From positions 62,001 to 126,000 of the forward strand of contig NZ_JAAGKO020000013.1 in NCBI RefSeq assembly GCF_027947535.2: 64,000 bases of DNA, read 5' to 3'. Below the pieces are notes generated by a model. It had not been told where the DNA came from. It did no database searches and worked only from the letters and a program-made list of their open reading frames with translations. This document shows positions 42,228 through 51,169 of the stretch, piece by piece (positions within the stretch are counted from its first letter, which is position 1; each line of letters opens with the position of its first letter). The position numbers and the translations under genes were made by a program. This DNA comes from Streptantibioticus silvisoli (GTDB taxonomy: Bacteria > Actinomycetota > Actinomycetes > Streptomycetales > Streptomycetaceae).

Positions 42228-45200
42228 ATGCCCAAGGGAGCGAACGGACCGGCGCGACGGGCGCTGGACCGGGTGCTGGGCTCCGACCCAGGACTGACCC
42301 GGCTGCGGACGGCCCTCGCGGGCGCCGTCACCATGATCAGCACCATGGCCCTGGAGTACGGCTACGCCCGCACCACCCACGCCGGCGCCCAGGGCACGAT
42401 GATCGCGATCATGCTCGGCGCGATGCTCTCCATGATGGGCACGATGGCCCTGACCGGCAGCGCGGCCTGGCCCAAGATCCGCACCGCCGTCTTCTTCCCG
42501 GTGGTGCTCGGCGCCGGCATGCTCGTCGGCGTCGAGGTCGCCGGCCGCACCGACCTGCAACTCGCGATGTTCGTCGCGGTGATGTTCGTCGCGGTCTACG
42601 TCCGCCGCTTCGGCATGGCCTTCTTCTTCTACGGCTTCATGCTGTGGATCGGCTACTTCTTCGCCTCCTTCCTGCACGCCACCCTCGCCGGCCTGCCGAC
42701 CCTGCTCTACGACGTCGCGCTGGCCACCGCCTGGGTGCTGCTGCTGATGTGCACCGTGCTGCGCACCCACCCCGGCCGCGCGCTGCGCCGGGTCGGCCGG
42801 GCCTTCGACGCCCGGGCCCGCGCGGTCGCCGGGGCCTGCGCCGCGCTGCTGGAGAGCGACCCGGACGACCCGTGGCGGATGGACCGGCAACGGCGCAGGC
42901 TGCACGCCCGCCAGCACCGGCTGGCCGAGGCCGCGCTGATCATCGAGGGCTGGTCGGCGGAGAACGGCGCCCTGTCCGGCCCGGCCGCCGGCCCGCTGCT
43001 GCGCCGCCGGCTGCTCGACATCCACCTGACCGTCGACTCGCTGTCGGCCGCCGCCGAGACGCTGACCGCCGAGAGCGGCGCGCTGATCACCCCCGCCGCC
43101 CGCATCCTGGAGGCCGTCGCCCGCCGCGACCACGACTCCGCCGAAGCGCTGGCCCGGCTGATGCTCGACGCCGACGCGGACGCCGACCGTGACGGGCCCG
43201 CCCGGCACCTGGCCGCCGCCGTCGTCGACTACGTCGCCCTGGCCGAACGCCTGCCGGGCGCCGGCGCCGAAGACCGTGCCGACTGGTCCGCCGACGAAGC
43301 GGCCGACGCCGAAGCCGACGCCGCGCTGCTGTCCGCCGAGGCCGCGGTCGAGTTCACCCCGACGCTGGCGCTCAACGCCGGCATGCTGCCCGGGTCCGCC
43401 GCGGTGGCCGGCGCCGTCAAGGCCCGCGGCCACCGCTGGAACCCGTTCAGCCGCCTGTCGCTGACCACCCGGCAGGCCATCCAGGTGGCGATCGCCGCGA
43501 CGCTGGCCATCCTCGCCGGCCGCGAACTGAACCAGACCCGCTACTACTGGGCGGTGCTGGCCACCTTTATCGCCTTCACCGGCACCGCCACCCGCTCCGA
43601 GACCACCATCAAGGCCCTCAACCGGGTGGCGGGCACCCTGGTCGGGCTCGGCGCCGGCATCGGACTGGCCCACCTGACCGCCGGCCACACGCTGTGGACC
43701 CTCGCCGTCATCGTCGTCGCCATGGCCTGCGGCAACTACGTGGTGACCGTCTCCTACGCCGGCATGGTCTTCTGCGTCACCATCATGGTCTCCCAGCTCT
43801 ACGGCGTCCTGCACGAACTGTCCGCCCAACTCCTGCTGTTGCGGCTGGAGGAGACCGCGCTCGGCGCCGGCATCGGCATCGCCGTCGCCCTCGTCGTCGT
43901 GCCGACCAGCACCCGCGACACCGTCGTCACCGCCCGCCGCCGCTACTTCGCCGCGCTGTCCGACCTGCTCACCGCCTGCGCCACCCGCATGGCCGCGCCC
44001 GCGCCGGGCGCCGCCGACCAGCAACCGCCCGCCACCGACGACGCGCTGGAGTCCCTCACCCGCACCCTCGACCACCGCTTCCAGCAACTCGCCCTGGTGG
44101 CACGGCCGTTGACTCGTCCACTGGTCTGGCGCAACGATCCGCGGCTGACCCGGCACCGGTTGACGCTGCTGGCCTCCACCACCCGCCACAGCCGGGCCCT
44201 CGCCCTGGCACCGCGCGACCCGCGGCGCACGGTGACCGACGCCGACCTCGCCGCCGCCTGCCGCGAACTCGCCGGCGTCGCGGGCGTGCTGGCCGAGGAA
44301 CCCCCGGCCCGCCGGCACGGCCGCCGCCGCGCCGTCGACGTCACCGCCCGGCTGGAGGCCGCCGACGCCGCGCTCTACGCCCACCGGCCGCAGGGCGGCA
44401 CCTCCGGTGCCCCGCCGGCCGGCCGCCGGCTGGCCCACCTGCGCCAGCTGCTGCACGAACTCGCCCTCGCCCCCGGCGTGTCCTACGCGTTCCCGGCCGG
44501 CACCGGCGTCCTGCCGGCCGCCGCGGTCCCGCCCGCCGTCCCCGCCGCGCCCGCCCGCCCCGCGGTGGCCGCCGGACCGGCCGGCGCCCGGCCGACCGCG
44601 CACGGCCTGGTGCGTGACGGCGCCGGACGACCGCTGGCCCGCGCCGCGCTGACGATCGGCGACGCGCAGGGCCGCGAGGTCGCGCGGACCGCCACCGGCC
44701 AGGACGGCGGCTTCACCGTCGAACTGCCCGGCCCCGGCACGTACGTGCTGTCCGGCGCCGCCGAGGGTCACCTGTCCGGCGCGATCCCCTTCGCGGCGGA
44801 GGGCCGGCCGGTGGAGATCGGGCTGGAGCTGTCGTCGTTCGGCGGACTGACCGGCGTGGTCCGCGACGCGGTGACCGGCGCCGGCGTGCCGGGCGCCTTC
44901 CTGACCGTCACCGGGTCCGGCCAGGCCGAGGTCTGCTCGGGGCAGTCCGCACTGGACGGCGGCTACCACCTCGACGGCCTCGCCGCCGGCCGGTACGCCC
45001 TCACTGTCGGCGCCCGCGGCTACCAGGCCGCCTCCAGCCCGTTCGACATGCCGGTCACCGAGCCGGGCGGTTCGGTCTGGTGGGAGGTCCGTCTCGCCCC
45101 GGCCGCCTGGGGCTACGACCCCACCGCCGCGCCCGTCGGCCGGCAGGCCTACCAGGGCGTCCAGGCACCCGGCGAACCCCCGGCGGTCCGGGGCACCCGC

Positions 45201-45230
45201 ACCGGCGGCGGCCAGCACCGGCTGACGTGA
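42228..45230 (+). CDS. FUSC-family membrane protein fused to carboxypeptidase-regulatory-like domains
   Basis: A 1,000-residue protein. Residues ~20-190 and ~405-570 are two hydrophobic blocks of the FUSC (aromatic-acid/fusaric-acid exporter-like) type. The second starts with LSLTTRQAIQVAIAATLAIL, then RYYWAVLATFIAFTGTATRS. Each block is followed by a cytoplasmic helical domain. After a Pro/Ala linker (~755-785) there are two beta-sandwich repeats of the carboxypeptidase regulatory type (HGLVRDGAGRPLARAALTI...GGFTVELPGPGTYVLSG and GVVRDAVTGAGVPGAFLTV...GGYHLDGLAAGRYALTV). ATG follows GGAAGG. Probably an efflux component controlled by the divergent MarR; the added domains are unusual. Confidence 0.88.
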   Translation: MPKGANGPARRALDRVLGSDPGLTRLRTALAGAVTMISTMALEYGYARTTHAGAQGTMIAIMLGAMLSMMGTMALTGSAAWPKIRTAVFFPVVLGAGMLVGVEVAGRTDLQLAMFVAVMFVAVYVRRFGMAFFFYGFMLWIGYFFASFLHATLAGLPTLLYDVALATAWVLLLMCTVLRTHPGRALRRVGRAFDARARAVAGACAALLESDPDDPWRMDRQRRRLHARQHRLAEAALIIEGWSAENGALSGPAAGPLLRRRLLDIHLTVDSLSAAAETLTAESGALITPAARILEAVARRDHDSAEALARLMLDADADADRDGPARHLAAAVVDYVALAERLPGAGAEDRADWSADEAADAEADAALLSAEAAVEFTPTLALNAGMLPGSAAVAGAVKARGHRWNPFSRLSLTTRQAIQVAIAATLAILAGRELNQTRYYWAVLATFIAFTGTATRSETTIKALNRVAGTLVGLGAGIGLAHLTAGHTLWTLAVIVVAMACGNYVVTVSYAGMVFCVTIMVSQLYGVLHELSAQLLLLRLEETALGAGIGIAVALVVVPTSTRDTVVTARRRYFAALSDLLTACATRMAAPAPGAADQQPPATDDALESLTRTLDHRFQQLALVARPLTRPLVWRNDPRLTRHRLTLLASTTRHSRALALAPRDPRRTVTDADLAAACRELAGVAGVLAEEPPARRHGRRRAVDVTARLEAADAALYAHRPQGGTSGAPPAGRRLAHLRQLLHELALAPGVSYAFPAGTGVLPAAAVPPAVPAAPARPAVAAGPAGARPTAHGLVRDGAGRPLARAALTIGDAQGREVARTATGQDGGFTVELPGPGTYVLSGAAEGHLSGAIPFAAEGRPVEIGLELSSFGGLTGVVRDAVTGAGVPGAFLTVTGSGQAEVCSGQSALDGGYHLDGLAAGRYALTVGARGYQAASSPFDMPVTEPGGSVWWEVRLAPAAWGYDPTAAPVGRQAYQGVQAPGEPPAVRGTRTGGGQHRLT

Positions 45231-45472
45231 GGCCGCCGCAGCCGGAACGTTTCTGCCGGGACGCCGGGCCGCCGGGAGCCGGGACGCCGGGAGCCGGAGC
45301 GCCTCCGCAGCCGGAGCGCCTCCGCCGGGACGCCGGGACGCCTCCGCAGCCGTGACGCCGGGACGCCGGAGCGCCTCCGCAGCCGGCACGCTTCCGCCGG
45401 AACGCCTCCGCCGCCGGAACACCCCCGCGAACCGTGACGCCGCCGCGACCGTGACGCCGCCCCCGGAAAACC
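45231..45472. repeat. degenerate repeats between convergent genes
   Basis: Imperfect units around GCCGGAGCGCCTCCGCAGCC and GGGACGCCGGGACGCC fill this convergent gap. They could fold into GC-rich hairpins that stop transcription, but no U-tract terminator is seen. Confidence 0.5.
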
Positions 45473-47374
45473 TCAGGCCAGCGTTCGCAGGATGAGGCGG
45501 GCGGCGGCGTCGTTCTGGCGGAAGGCGGGCGCGTCGGTGCGAGGGCGGGCGAAGGCCGCCACCGCGCGGCTGTTGGTGGGCGCCCCCAGCGCGATCCGCC
45601 GCGGGTGCGGGCCGCCGGCCGACGGATCGACGATCCGGCCGTCCGGCGCGATGGTGATCAGCCCGGAGCGGTGGGTGCCGGTCCGGTCGCCGATGACCTC
45701 CTCGGTGAGTTCGCCGGCCTCCCACAGGCCGCGCAGCAGCGGATCCGCGGTCCGCTCCAGCGACGCGCGCGGCAGGTACGCCTCGATGAGCGCCGTGGCC
45801 CGCACCGAGTGCCCCGGCACCGTCGCGCTGCTCGCCACGAACACCCCGCCCCCCTCGTCCGCCGCCACCCGCAGGTCCGCGCCGAGGAAACGCACCACCC
45901 CGGCGCGCGACAGCGCCTGCAACTGGCGCAGCCGAAAGCCCGGCGGGCCGGAGGCGAGGAAGCTGAAGAAGCCGTGCCACCAGCCGTCCAGCTCGCGCGC
46001 CGCGGACCGCGCCGCGATCCGGCCGCCGGCCAGGAACCCCGGCAACTGCCCGTAGACCGACAGCAGTCCGAGGAACGCCCCGAGGTCCGCGCTGTATGCC
46101 TCGTCCTCGCGCCGGTCGACGTCGTGGGAGACGTACGCGCGCAGGTACCGCTGGAAGTCGGCCGCCGAATCGAACACCCGCCCGGCCAGCGGATGGTCGA
46201 GCGCCTCGAAGTCCAGCCGGTCACCGGCGGCCGGCACCGCGCGGGCCACCAGGTCCGCCATCCCCGGCGCGTACCAGTCGAGCCGGTCGTAGTCGGCCAG
46301 GAACCGCGGCCAGTCCAGCGCGGTGCGTTCCGGATGGGCGTGGAACAGCTCGTGGTAGTGGCCGAACCCGATCTCCTTGGCCATCAGCGGCCACAGGTCG
46401 CGGCGCAGGTCCAGCGGATCGCCGCCGGCCCGCAGCCGCCGGGCCTGCGGCGGGCCGAAGTAGCGCGGCAGCGGCGGCCGCGGACCGCCCAACCGGTAGC
46501 CGGTCTTCGCGTGGTACGGCACGCCGCGCCGCGAACCGGCGTGAATCACCGGCTCCTTGCCCGACGGCAGATAGGTCAGCGACCCGTCCGCCTCCTCACG
46601 GTAGGCGCCGCCGCGGCCCTCGGTCAGCAGGACCACCAGGTCGACGAAGGCCAGCCCCATGCCGCGCAGTATCACCTCCTCCCCGGGCGCCAGATCACCC
46701 AGCCGCGCGTCGCAGGAGTACTCGGGCGGCAGGTGGAACAGCCCGTGGGCCTGCGCGAACTCCGCCAGCGCCTCGTGCTCGGGGGCCGGTACCGACCGCA
46801 GGTGCCCCTGGGCGAGGACCACCAGATCCGCCGTCAGCGGCATCACCTCGCCGGCCAGCCACACCGACTGCCGCCCGCCGGGCGAGCCGGTGACGCAGGT
46901 GGCGGTCGTCGGATGGTGCTCGACCCGGACGGTGTCCGGCAGGTCGGCCAGCACCCGGCGGTAGACCCAGTCCAGGTAGGCGCTCTGCGCCCGCCGGGTG
47001 GCGAAGTCGGTCGGGGCGAGCCCGGCCAGTTCCTCGCGCACGTCGGACGGCGGTTCCTCGTACGGCTCCCAGCGCGGCGCCCGCCCGGCGAACTGCGCCG
47101 CCCAATCGGCCAGCGACGGCCCCGGGCGCACCGGTCCCTCGACCGTCGAGCTGTCGTCGGTGAACATCGTGACGTCCTCCGCCATCGAGTTCATCCGCAG
47201 CAGCGGCGACTGGTCCATCCGCCACACCCGCCCGGGGCCCGGCGGACAGGGGTCGACCAGGTGGACGCGCAGCGGCCGGCCGCTCCACAGTTCGGCCGCG
47301 CCGGCGGCCATCCGCTCCAGCAGTCCGGTGGCCCGCGGCCCGGCGCCGACCACCACCACCGTGCGTTCCGTCAC
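45473..47374 (-). CDS. FAD/NAD(P)-binding protein (NAD_binding_9 type)
   Basis: A 633-residue flavoprotein. It opens with a dinucleotide-binding fold TVVVVGAGPRATGLLERMA, then LRVHLVDPCPPGPGRVW. VILRGMGLAFVDLVVLLTEG marks a second nucleotide-binding element, and IALGAPTNSRAVAAFARPRT lies near the end. Long actinobacterial proteins of this type often sit beside FMN monooxygenases, as here (66 bases downstream). The start is GTG behind a G-rich ribosome-binding site. It may supply reduced flavin or act as an N-hydroxylase-like enzyme; neither is shown by the sequence. Confidence 0.82.
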   Translation of the reverse strand: MTERTVVVVGAGPRATGLLERMAAGAAELWSGRPLRVHLVDPCPPGPGRVWRMDQSPLLRMNSMAEDVTMFTDDSSTVEGPVRPGPSLADWAAQFAGRAPRWEPYEEPPSDVREELAGLAPTDFATRRAQSAYLDWVYRRVLADLPDTVRVEHHPTTATCVTGSPGGRQSVWLAGEVMPLTADLVVLAQGHLRSVPAPEHEALAEFAQAHGLFHLPPEYSCDARLGDLAPGEEVILRGMGLAFVDLVVLLTEGRGGAYREEADGSLTYLPSGKEPVIHAGSRRGVPYHAKTGYRLGGPRPPLPRYFGPPQARRLRAGGDPLDLRRDLWPLMAKEIGFGHYHELFHAHPERTALDWPRFLADYDRLDWYAPGMADLVARAVPAAGDRLDFEALDHPLAGRVFDSAADFQRYLRAYVSHDVDRREDEAYSADLGAFLGLLSVYGQLPGFLAGGRIAARSAARELDGWWHGFFSFLASGPPGFRLRQLQALSRAGVVRFLGADLRVAADEGGGVFVASSATVPGHSVRATALIEAYLPRASLERTADPLLRGLWEAGELTEEVIGDRTGTHRSGLITIAPDGRIVDPSAGGPHPRRIALGAPTNSRAVAAFARPRTDAPAFRQNDAAARLILRTLA

Positions 47375-47440
47375 CGCCGCCCCCCGCCGCCCGGCCGGTT
47401 CACCGCTCGCCCGGCCCGCCGCCGGGTGCCACCGCGGACC

Positions 47441-48817
47441 TCACCGGGTCACCACCGCGCCGTCACGCGGGCCGCGCGGCGCCCCGAGGCCGAGGTGGTC
47501 GCGCAGAGTGTCGCCCGCGTACTCGGTGCGGAAGACGCCGCGCTCCTGGAGCAGCGGCACCACGGTGTCGGCGAACTCGTCGAGGCCGCCCGGCGTCAGG
47601 TGCGGCACGAGGATGAAGCCGTCGCTGGCGTCGGTCTGCACGAACTCGTTGAGCGAGGCGGCCACGGCCGCCGGGGTGCCGATGAACGACTGGCGGCCGG
47701 AGACCTCGATGATCAGCTCGCGGATCGACAGCTGCTTGGCCTCGGCCAGCGCCCGCCACTCGGCGGCGGTGGCGAGCGGGTCGCGGTGCATGCGCACGCT
47801 GGCCCGGCCGCGGGCCACGGTGTTCTCGCCGGCCAGCGGGTCGACGGACGGCAGCGGGCCGTCCGGGTCGTAGCCGCTCAGGTCGCGGTTCCACAGCTGT
47901 TCGAGCAGCTTGATCGCGGTCTGCCCGCTGACCTGCTGGTGGCGGATCACGTGCGCCCGTTCGCGGGCCTCGGCGTCGGTGGCGCCCAGCACGAAGGTGA
48001 CCCCCGGCAGGATCTTCAGCTCGTCGGGGGAACGGCCGTAACGCGCCAGCCGGCCCTTGACGTCGGCGTAGAAGGCCCGGCCGGCCTCCAGGGTGCCGTG
48101 CCGGGTGAAGATGGCGTCGGCGGCCGAGGCGGCGAACTCGCGGCCCTCCTCGGAGTCGCCGGCCTGGAAGATCACCGGCCGCCCCTGCGGGGAGCGCGGC
48201 ACGTTGAACTGCCCGGTGATGTCGAACTGGCTGACGTGGTGGTCGAAGGCGCCGGCGTCCGGATCGCCGAGGAAGACGCCGGAGCCCTGGTCCGCGACCA
48301 CCTCGTCACCGCGCCAGGAGTCGAACAGCACCTGGGTGGCGGCCAGGAACTGCCGGGCCCGCTCGTAGCGGTCCGGCTGCGCGAGGTAGCCGCCGCGGCG
48401 GAAGTTCTCACCGGTGAACTCGTCCCAGGACGTCACCACGTTCCACGCCGCCCGCCCGGCCGACAGGTGGTCCAGCGTCGCGAACTGCCGTGCCACCTCG
48501 TACGGTTCGTTGAACGTGGAGTTGATCGTCCCGGCCAGCCCCAGCTTGTCGGTCACCGCGGCCAGCGCGGCCAGCACGGTGAAGGTGTCGGGCCGCCCGA
48601 CGACGTCGAGGTCGTAGATCTGCCCGTTCTGCTCGCGCAGCCGCAGTCCCTCGGCGAGGAACAGGAAGTCGAACTTGGCCCGTTCCGCGGTACGCGCGAG
48701 GTGGACGAAGGAGCTGAAGTCGATCTGGCTGCCGGAGGCCGGGTCGCTCCACACGGTGGTGTTGTTCACCCCGGGGAAGTGCGCGGCCAGGTGTATCTGC
48801 TTGGCGTTCTCACTCAT
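47441..48817 (-). CDS. NtaA/SnaA/DszA-type FMN-dependent monooxygenase
   Basis: A 458-residue flavin monooxygenase of the bacterial luciferase superfamily, NtaA/DszA branch. Visible are IHLAAHFPGVNNTTVWSDP, FDFLFLAEGLRLR, GTINSTFNEPYEVARQFATL, DHLSAGRAAWNVVTSW and FIGTPAAVAASLNEFVQ. Members cleave C-N or C-S bonds using reduced FMN supplied by a partner reductase. The ATG at 48817 is chosen by alignment to the family start. It forms a run with a second monooxygenase and an FAD protein, preceded by a cysteine-type leader peptide; a sulfur-scavenging role is likely. Confidence 0.9.
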   Translation of the reverse strand: MSENAKQIHLAAHFPGVNNTTVWSDPASGSQIDFSSFVHLARTAERAKFDFLFLAEGLRLREQNGQIYDLDVVGRPDTFTVLAALAAVTDKLGLAGTINSTFNEPYEVARQFATLDHLSAGRAAWNVVTSWDEFTGENFRRGGYLAQPDRYERARQFLAATQVLFDSWRGDEVVADQGSGVFLGDPDAGAFDHHVSQFDITGQFNVPRSPQGRPVIFQAGDSEEGREFAASAADAIFTRHGTLEAGRAFYADVKGRLARYGRSPDELKILPGVTFVLGATDAEARERAHVIRHQQVSGQTAIKLLEQLWNRDLSGYDPDGPLPSVDPLAGENTVARGRASVRMHRDPLATAAEWRALAEAKQLSIRELIIEVSGRQSFIGTPAAVAASLNEFVQTDASDGFILVPHLTPGGLDEFADTVVPLLQERGVFRTEYAGDTLRDHLGLGAPRGPRDGAVVTR

Positions 48818-48844
48818 GACGGGCGTGGTCCTCCGGGTCGGCAC

Positions 48845-50047
48845 TCAGGCGGCCGCGTAGCGGTTGGCGGGACGCGGCAGGCCCAGCAGGCCGCGCAGGG
48901 TGTCCGCCTCGTAGGCGGTGCGGAACGCGCCCCGGCGCTGGAGTTCGGGCACCAGCTGCCGGGTGATCCGCTCCAGGTCGTGGGGCAGGACGGCCGGGTG
49001 CAGCCGGAAACCGGTCAGCCCGGCCCCCTGCCACGCCTGGATCAGGTCGGCCAGCTGGGCGGCGGTGCCGGCGAAGACGTAGGCGTCGGGGGAGAAGGCG
49101 GCGCCGTCCAGCGCGTCCAGCCGCTCCCGGCGCTCGGCGGCCTCCCGCTCGGTGTCGCCGAGCACCACCACCAGGTCGCCGAAGACGTGCACGGTCTGCG
49201 ACTCCCGCCCGGCGGCGGCCTGCTCCTCCCGCACGGCGGTCACGATCGCGGCCGCCCGCCGGTCGTCGTGCGGGGTGACGAAGCCGATGTCGGTGGACCG
49301 GCCGATCAGCCGGTACGGCACGGCCTGATGTCCCAGCGCCGCCACCGGCGGCTGCCCCTGCGGCGGGCGCGGGGTGATCGACGGGCCCCGGACCCGGAAG
49401 TGGTCGCCCTCGAAGTCGACGTAGTGCAGCTTGCCGCGGTCCACGAAGCGGCCGGTCGCCACGTCGCGGATCACCGCGTCGTCCTCCCAGCTGTCCCACA
49501 GCCGCCGCACCACCTCGATCCAGTCGGCCGCCTCCTCGAAGAACTCCTCCAGCACCGGACCGGCCGCGGTCCCCGCCTGCCCGGCGCCGAGCGGCGGAAC
49601 GGTACGCCGCCCGAACAGCGCCGCGTCCGCGGGATCGAGCGAGACCTTCACCCGCACCCCGGCCCGCCCGCCGCTGACGTAGTCCAGCGTGGCGATCGCC
49701 TTGGACACGTGGAACGGCTCGGTGTGGGTGACCACCGCCGTCGGCACCAGTCCGATGTGCGACGTCAGCGGCGCCACCCGGGACGCGACGAGCACCGCGT
49801 CCAGCCGCCCGCGCACCCGGTCGGGCCGGCCGGCCGCACCGGTCTCGCCCGCCGGGCGCAGCCCCAGCGAGTCCTCGATCGTCACGAAGTCCAGCAGCCC
49901 GTTCTCGGCCTCCGCCACCAGTGCGGCCCAGTACCCGGCGGTGAGCAACTCGCGTGGCCGCGCGCCGGGTTCACGCCAGGCGGCGGGATGCCGCCCCGCG
50001 CCGTCGAGCGCGACGGCGAGCCGGACCGGCGAAGGCGATGAAGGCAT
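48845..50047 (-). CDS. luciferase-like FMN-dependent monooxygenase
   Basis: A 400-residue second member of the luciferase-like monooxygenase family, more diverged than its neighbour. VRLAVALDGAGRHPAAWREP and ATLDYVSGGRAGVRVKVSLD are recognisable, as is FAGTAAQLADLIQAWQGAGLTGFRL near the end. The ATG at 50047 is preferred to an upstream one 57 bases earlier, whose extra residues look like leader sequence; AGGAAG lies upstream. First enzyme gene after the minus-strand leader peptide; it ends 27 bases before the next. Confidence 0.88.
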   Translation of the reverse strand: MPSSPSPVRLAVALDGAGRHPAAWREPGARPRELLTAGYWAALVAEAENGLLDFVTIEDSLGLRPAGETGAAGRPDRVRGRLDAVLVASRVAPLTSHIGLVPTAVVTHTEPFHVSKAIATLDYVSGGRAGVRVKVSLDPADAALFGRRTVPPLGAGQAGTAAGPVLEEFFEEAADWIEVVRRLWDSWEDDAVIRDVATGRFVDRGKLHYVDFEGDHFRVRGPSITPRPPQGQPPVAALGHQAVPYRLIGRSTDIGFVTPHDDRRAAAIVTAVREEQAAAGRESQTVHVFGDLVVVLGDTEREAAERRERLDALDGAAFSPDAYVFAGTAAQLADLIQAWQGAGLTGFRLHPAVLPHDLERITRQLVPELQRRGAFRTAYEADTLRGLLGLPRPANRYAAA

Positions 50048-50282
50048 GGGGAAATACCACTTCCTGCTGAAACGAATTCGGAATCCGATGCGGACGTGCG
50101 GCATCGCGATCGCGCCGTACCGTGAATGCGGGCAGGTCTTTCGCCCGGCGGACCGAATACCGTGGACGCCGTACGGAAAAGATCGCGGGAAAACCGGAAC
50201 GCCGGTCCGGCCGGCAGCCGGGCCCGAGCCGGCCAGGGCCCCGGTGGTGAGGAATGGCAGCGCCCGCGGTGAACCGGAAGTG

Positions 50283-50423
50283 CTACGCCGCCGCGCTTCG
50301 GCACGCCGGACACAGCGCGCCGGCGACCCGCTGGAGATCGATGTGCCGGCGGGAGAACGCCCGCAGTTGGGGCCGGCAGGAACCGGCGCCGGTACGCTCG
50401 GTACGCCTGGACGTCCCGCTCAT
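50283..50423 (-). CDS. 46-residue leader peptide of the monooxygenase operon
   Basis: This short peptide has a good ribosome-binding site (AAGGGGG) before ATG 50423. It contains SRRHIDLQRVAGALCPAC, matching the H(V/I)DLxRVxxALC motif typical of actinobacterial putative leader peptides upstream of sulfur and amino-acid genes. It ends 235 bases before the first enzyme gene. The cysteines near its end fit a cysteine-sensing attenuator, in which slow translation alters expression of the genes behind it. That mechanism is inferred from related systems, not shown here. Confidence 0.75.
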   Translation of the reverse strand: MSGTSRRTERTGAGSCRPQLRAFSRRHIDLQRVAGALCPACRSAAA

Positions 50424-50811
50424 CACCGCCACCCCCTTCGCACAGCCGCTGGCGACTGTCATGGCCTCCGGCAACGATAACCACGCCGCGCCCGCACACA
50501 CAATGCCTCCCGTGTTGCGGGAAGATGAAAATGTTGCGGGAACATGAACGCCGCCATTGCGCGGACAGATTGTCATCCCAACGGTGACCGGCGGGAATTC
50601 GGCGCGGCGATCCCGGTCACACGCACCGGGGATTGTCTCCCGCTATTCGAGCGGTTAACGTGAGCGCCGGTGACGAGTGTCAGCGTCAAGCCCTGGCTTG
50701 CTGACCGGCAACCCCCTCTCCCGCGGCGGGGTGCTCCAGGTGACGACCCGGCGGGGCCCGACACCCCGTCAGCGCGAAGCCCCGCGGGGCCCGGACCAGT
50801 TGGAGGACGAC
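50424..50811. promoter_or_regulatory. divergent control region of the sulfur-type locus
   Basis: These 388 bases lie between the two leader peptides. The main feature is a 16-base direct repeat TGTTGCGGGAA(G/C)ATGA at 50513-50528 and 50532-50547, starts 19 bases apart. Local G+C is lower than elsewhere. Two promoters firing outward must lie here, but no consensus hexamers were identified with confidence. Confidence 0.5.
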
Positions 50812-50940
50812 ATGCGCGCACGGCACACCCGCCGCATATCGCTCCCGGCCGGCGCCTTCCGGTCCCGGGTCGCCCGGCGCCACGTCGACCTGCTCCGGGT
50901 CAGCAGCGCGCTGTGTCCGGCGCCGGCCCCCGCCCGCTGA
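50812..50940 (+). CDS. 42-residue leader peptide of the ABC transporter operon
   Basis: ATG 50812 follows GGAGG with a 5-base gap. The peptide contains ARRHVDLLRVSSALCPAP, the same motif as the minus-strand leader. It ends 229 bases before the permease gene. The paired arrangement suggests that both divergent arms are attenuated by the same signal, probably cysteine or charged tRNA availability (inference). Confidence 0.78.
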   Translation: MRARHTRRISLPAGAFRSRVARRHVDLLRVSSALCPAPAPAR

Positions 50941-51169
50941 GCAACCTCTCCCCACCCCGACCCACCCGGTGCCGCGAGCACCCCGCGACGCGCCGGTCCG
51001 GTGCGCCCGCCGGTGTGCCCGCCCGCAGTTCCGACCGCCGTCCCCGCCGTCGCCCATGTGCCGTCCGGGCCCGGCTGTGGCTCCGCCGTGCCCCGGCTCC
51101 CCGCACGACCACGCCCGCACGATCACCTGACGCCCGCCGCTCACCCGAACAGGACGGGAAGCACGAGAC

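Noticed and set aside
42201-45980. A very long minus-strand open frame (over 1,200 codons) opposite the FUSC gene
   Set aside because: It is antisense to a gene with clear FUSC and beta-sandwich domains; its translation is Gly/Ala/Arg/Gln repetitive with no domain, a usual artefact of high-G+C DNA.
45605-50041. A 1,478-codon plus-strand frame across the FAD protein and two monooxygenase genes
   Set aside because: Three recognisable enzymes are on the opposite strand; the frame is low-complexity His/Arg/Pro/Gly sequence.
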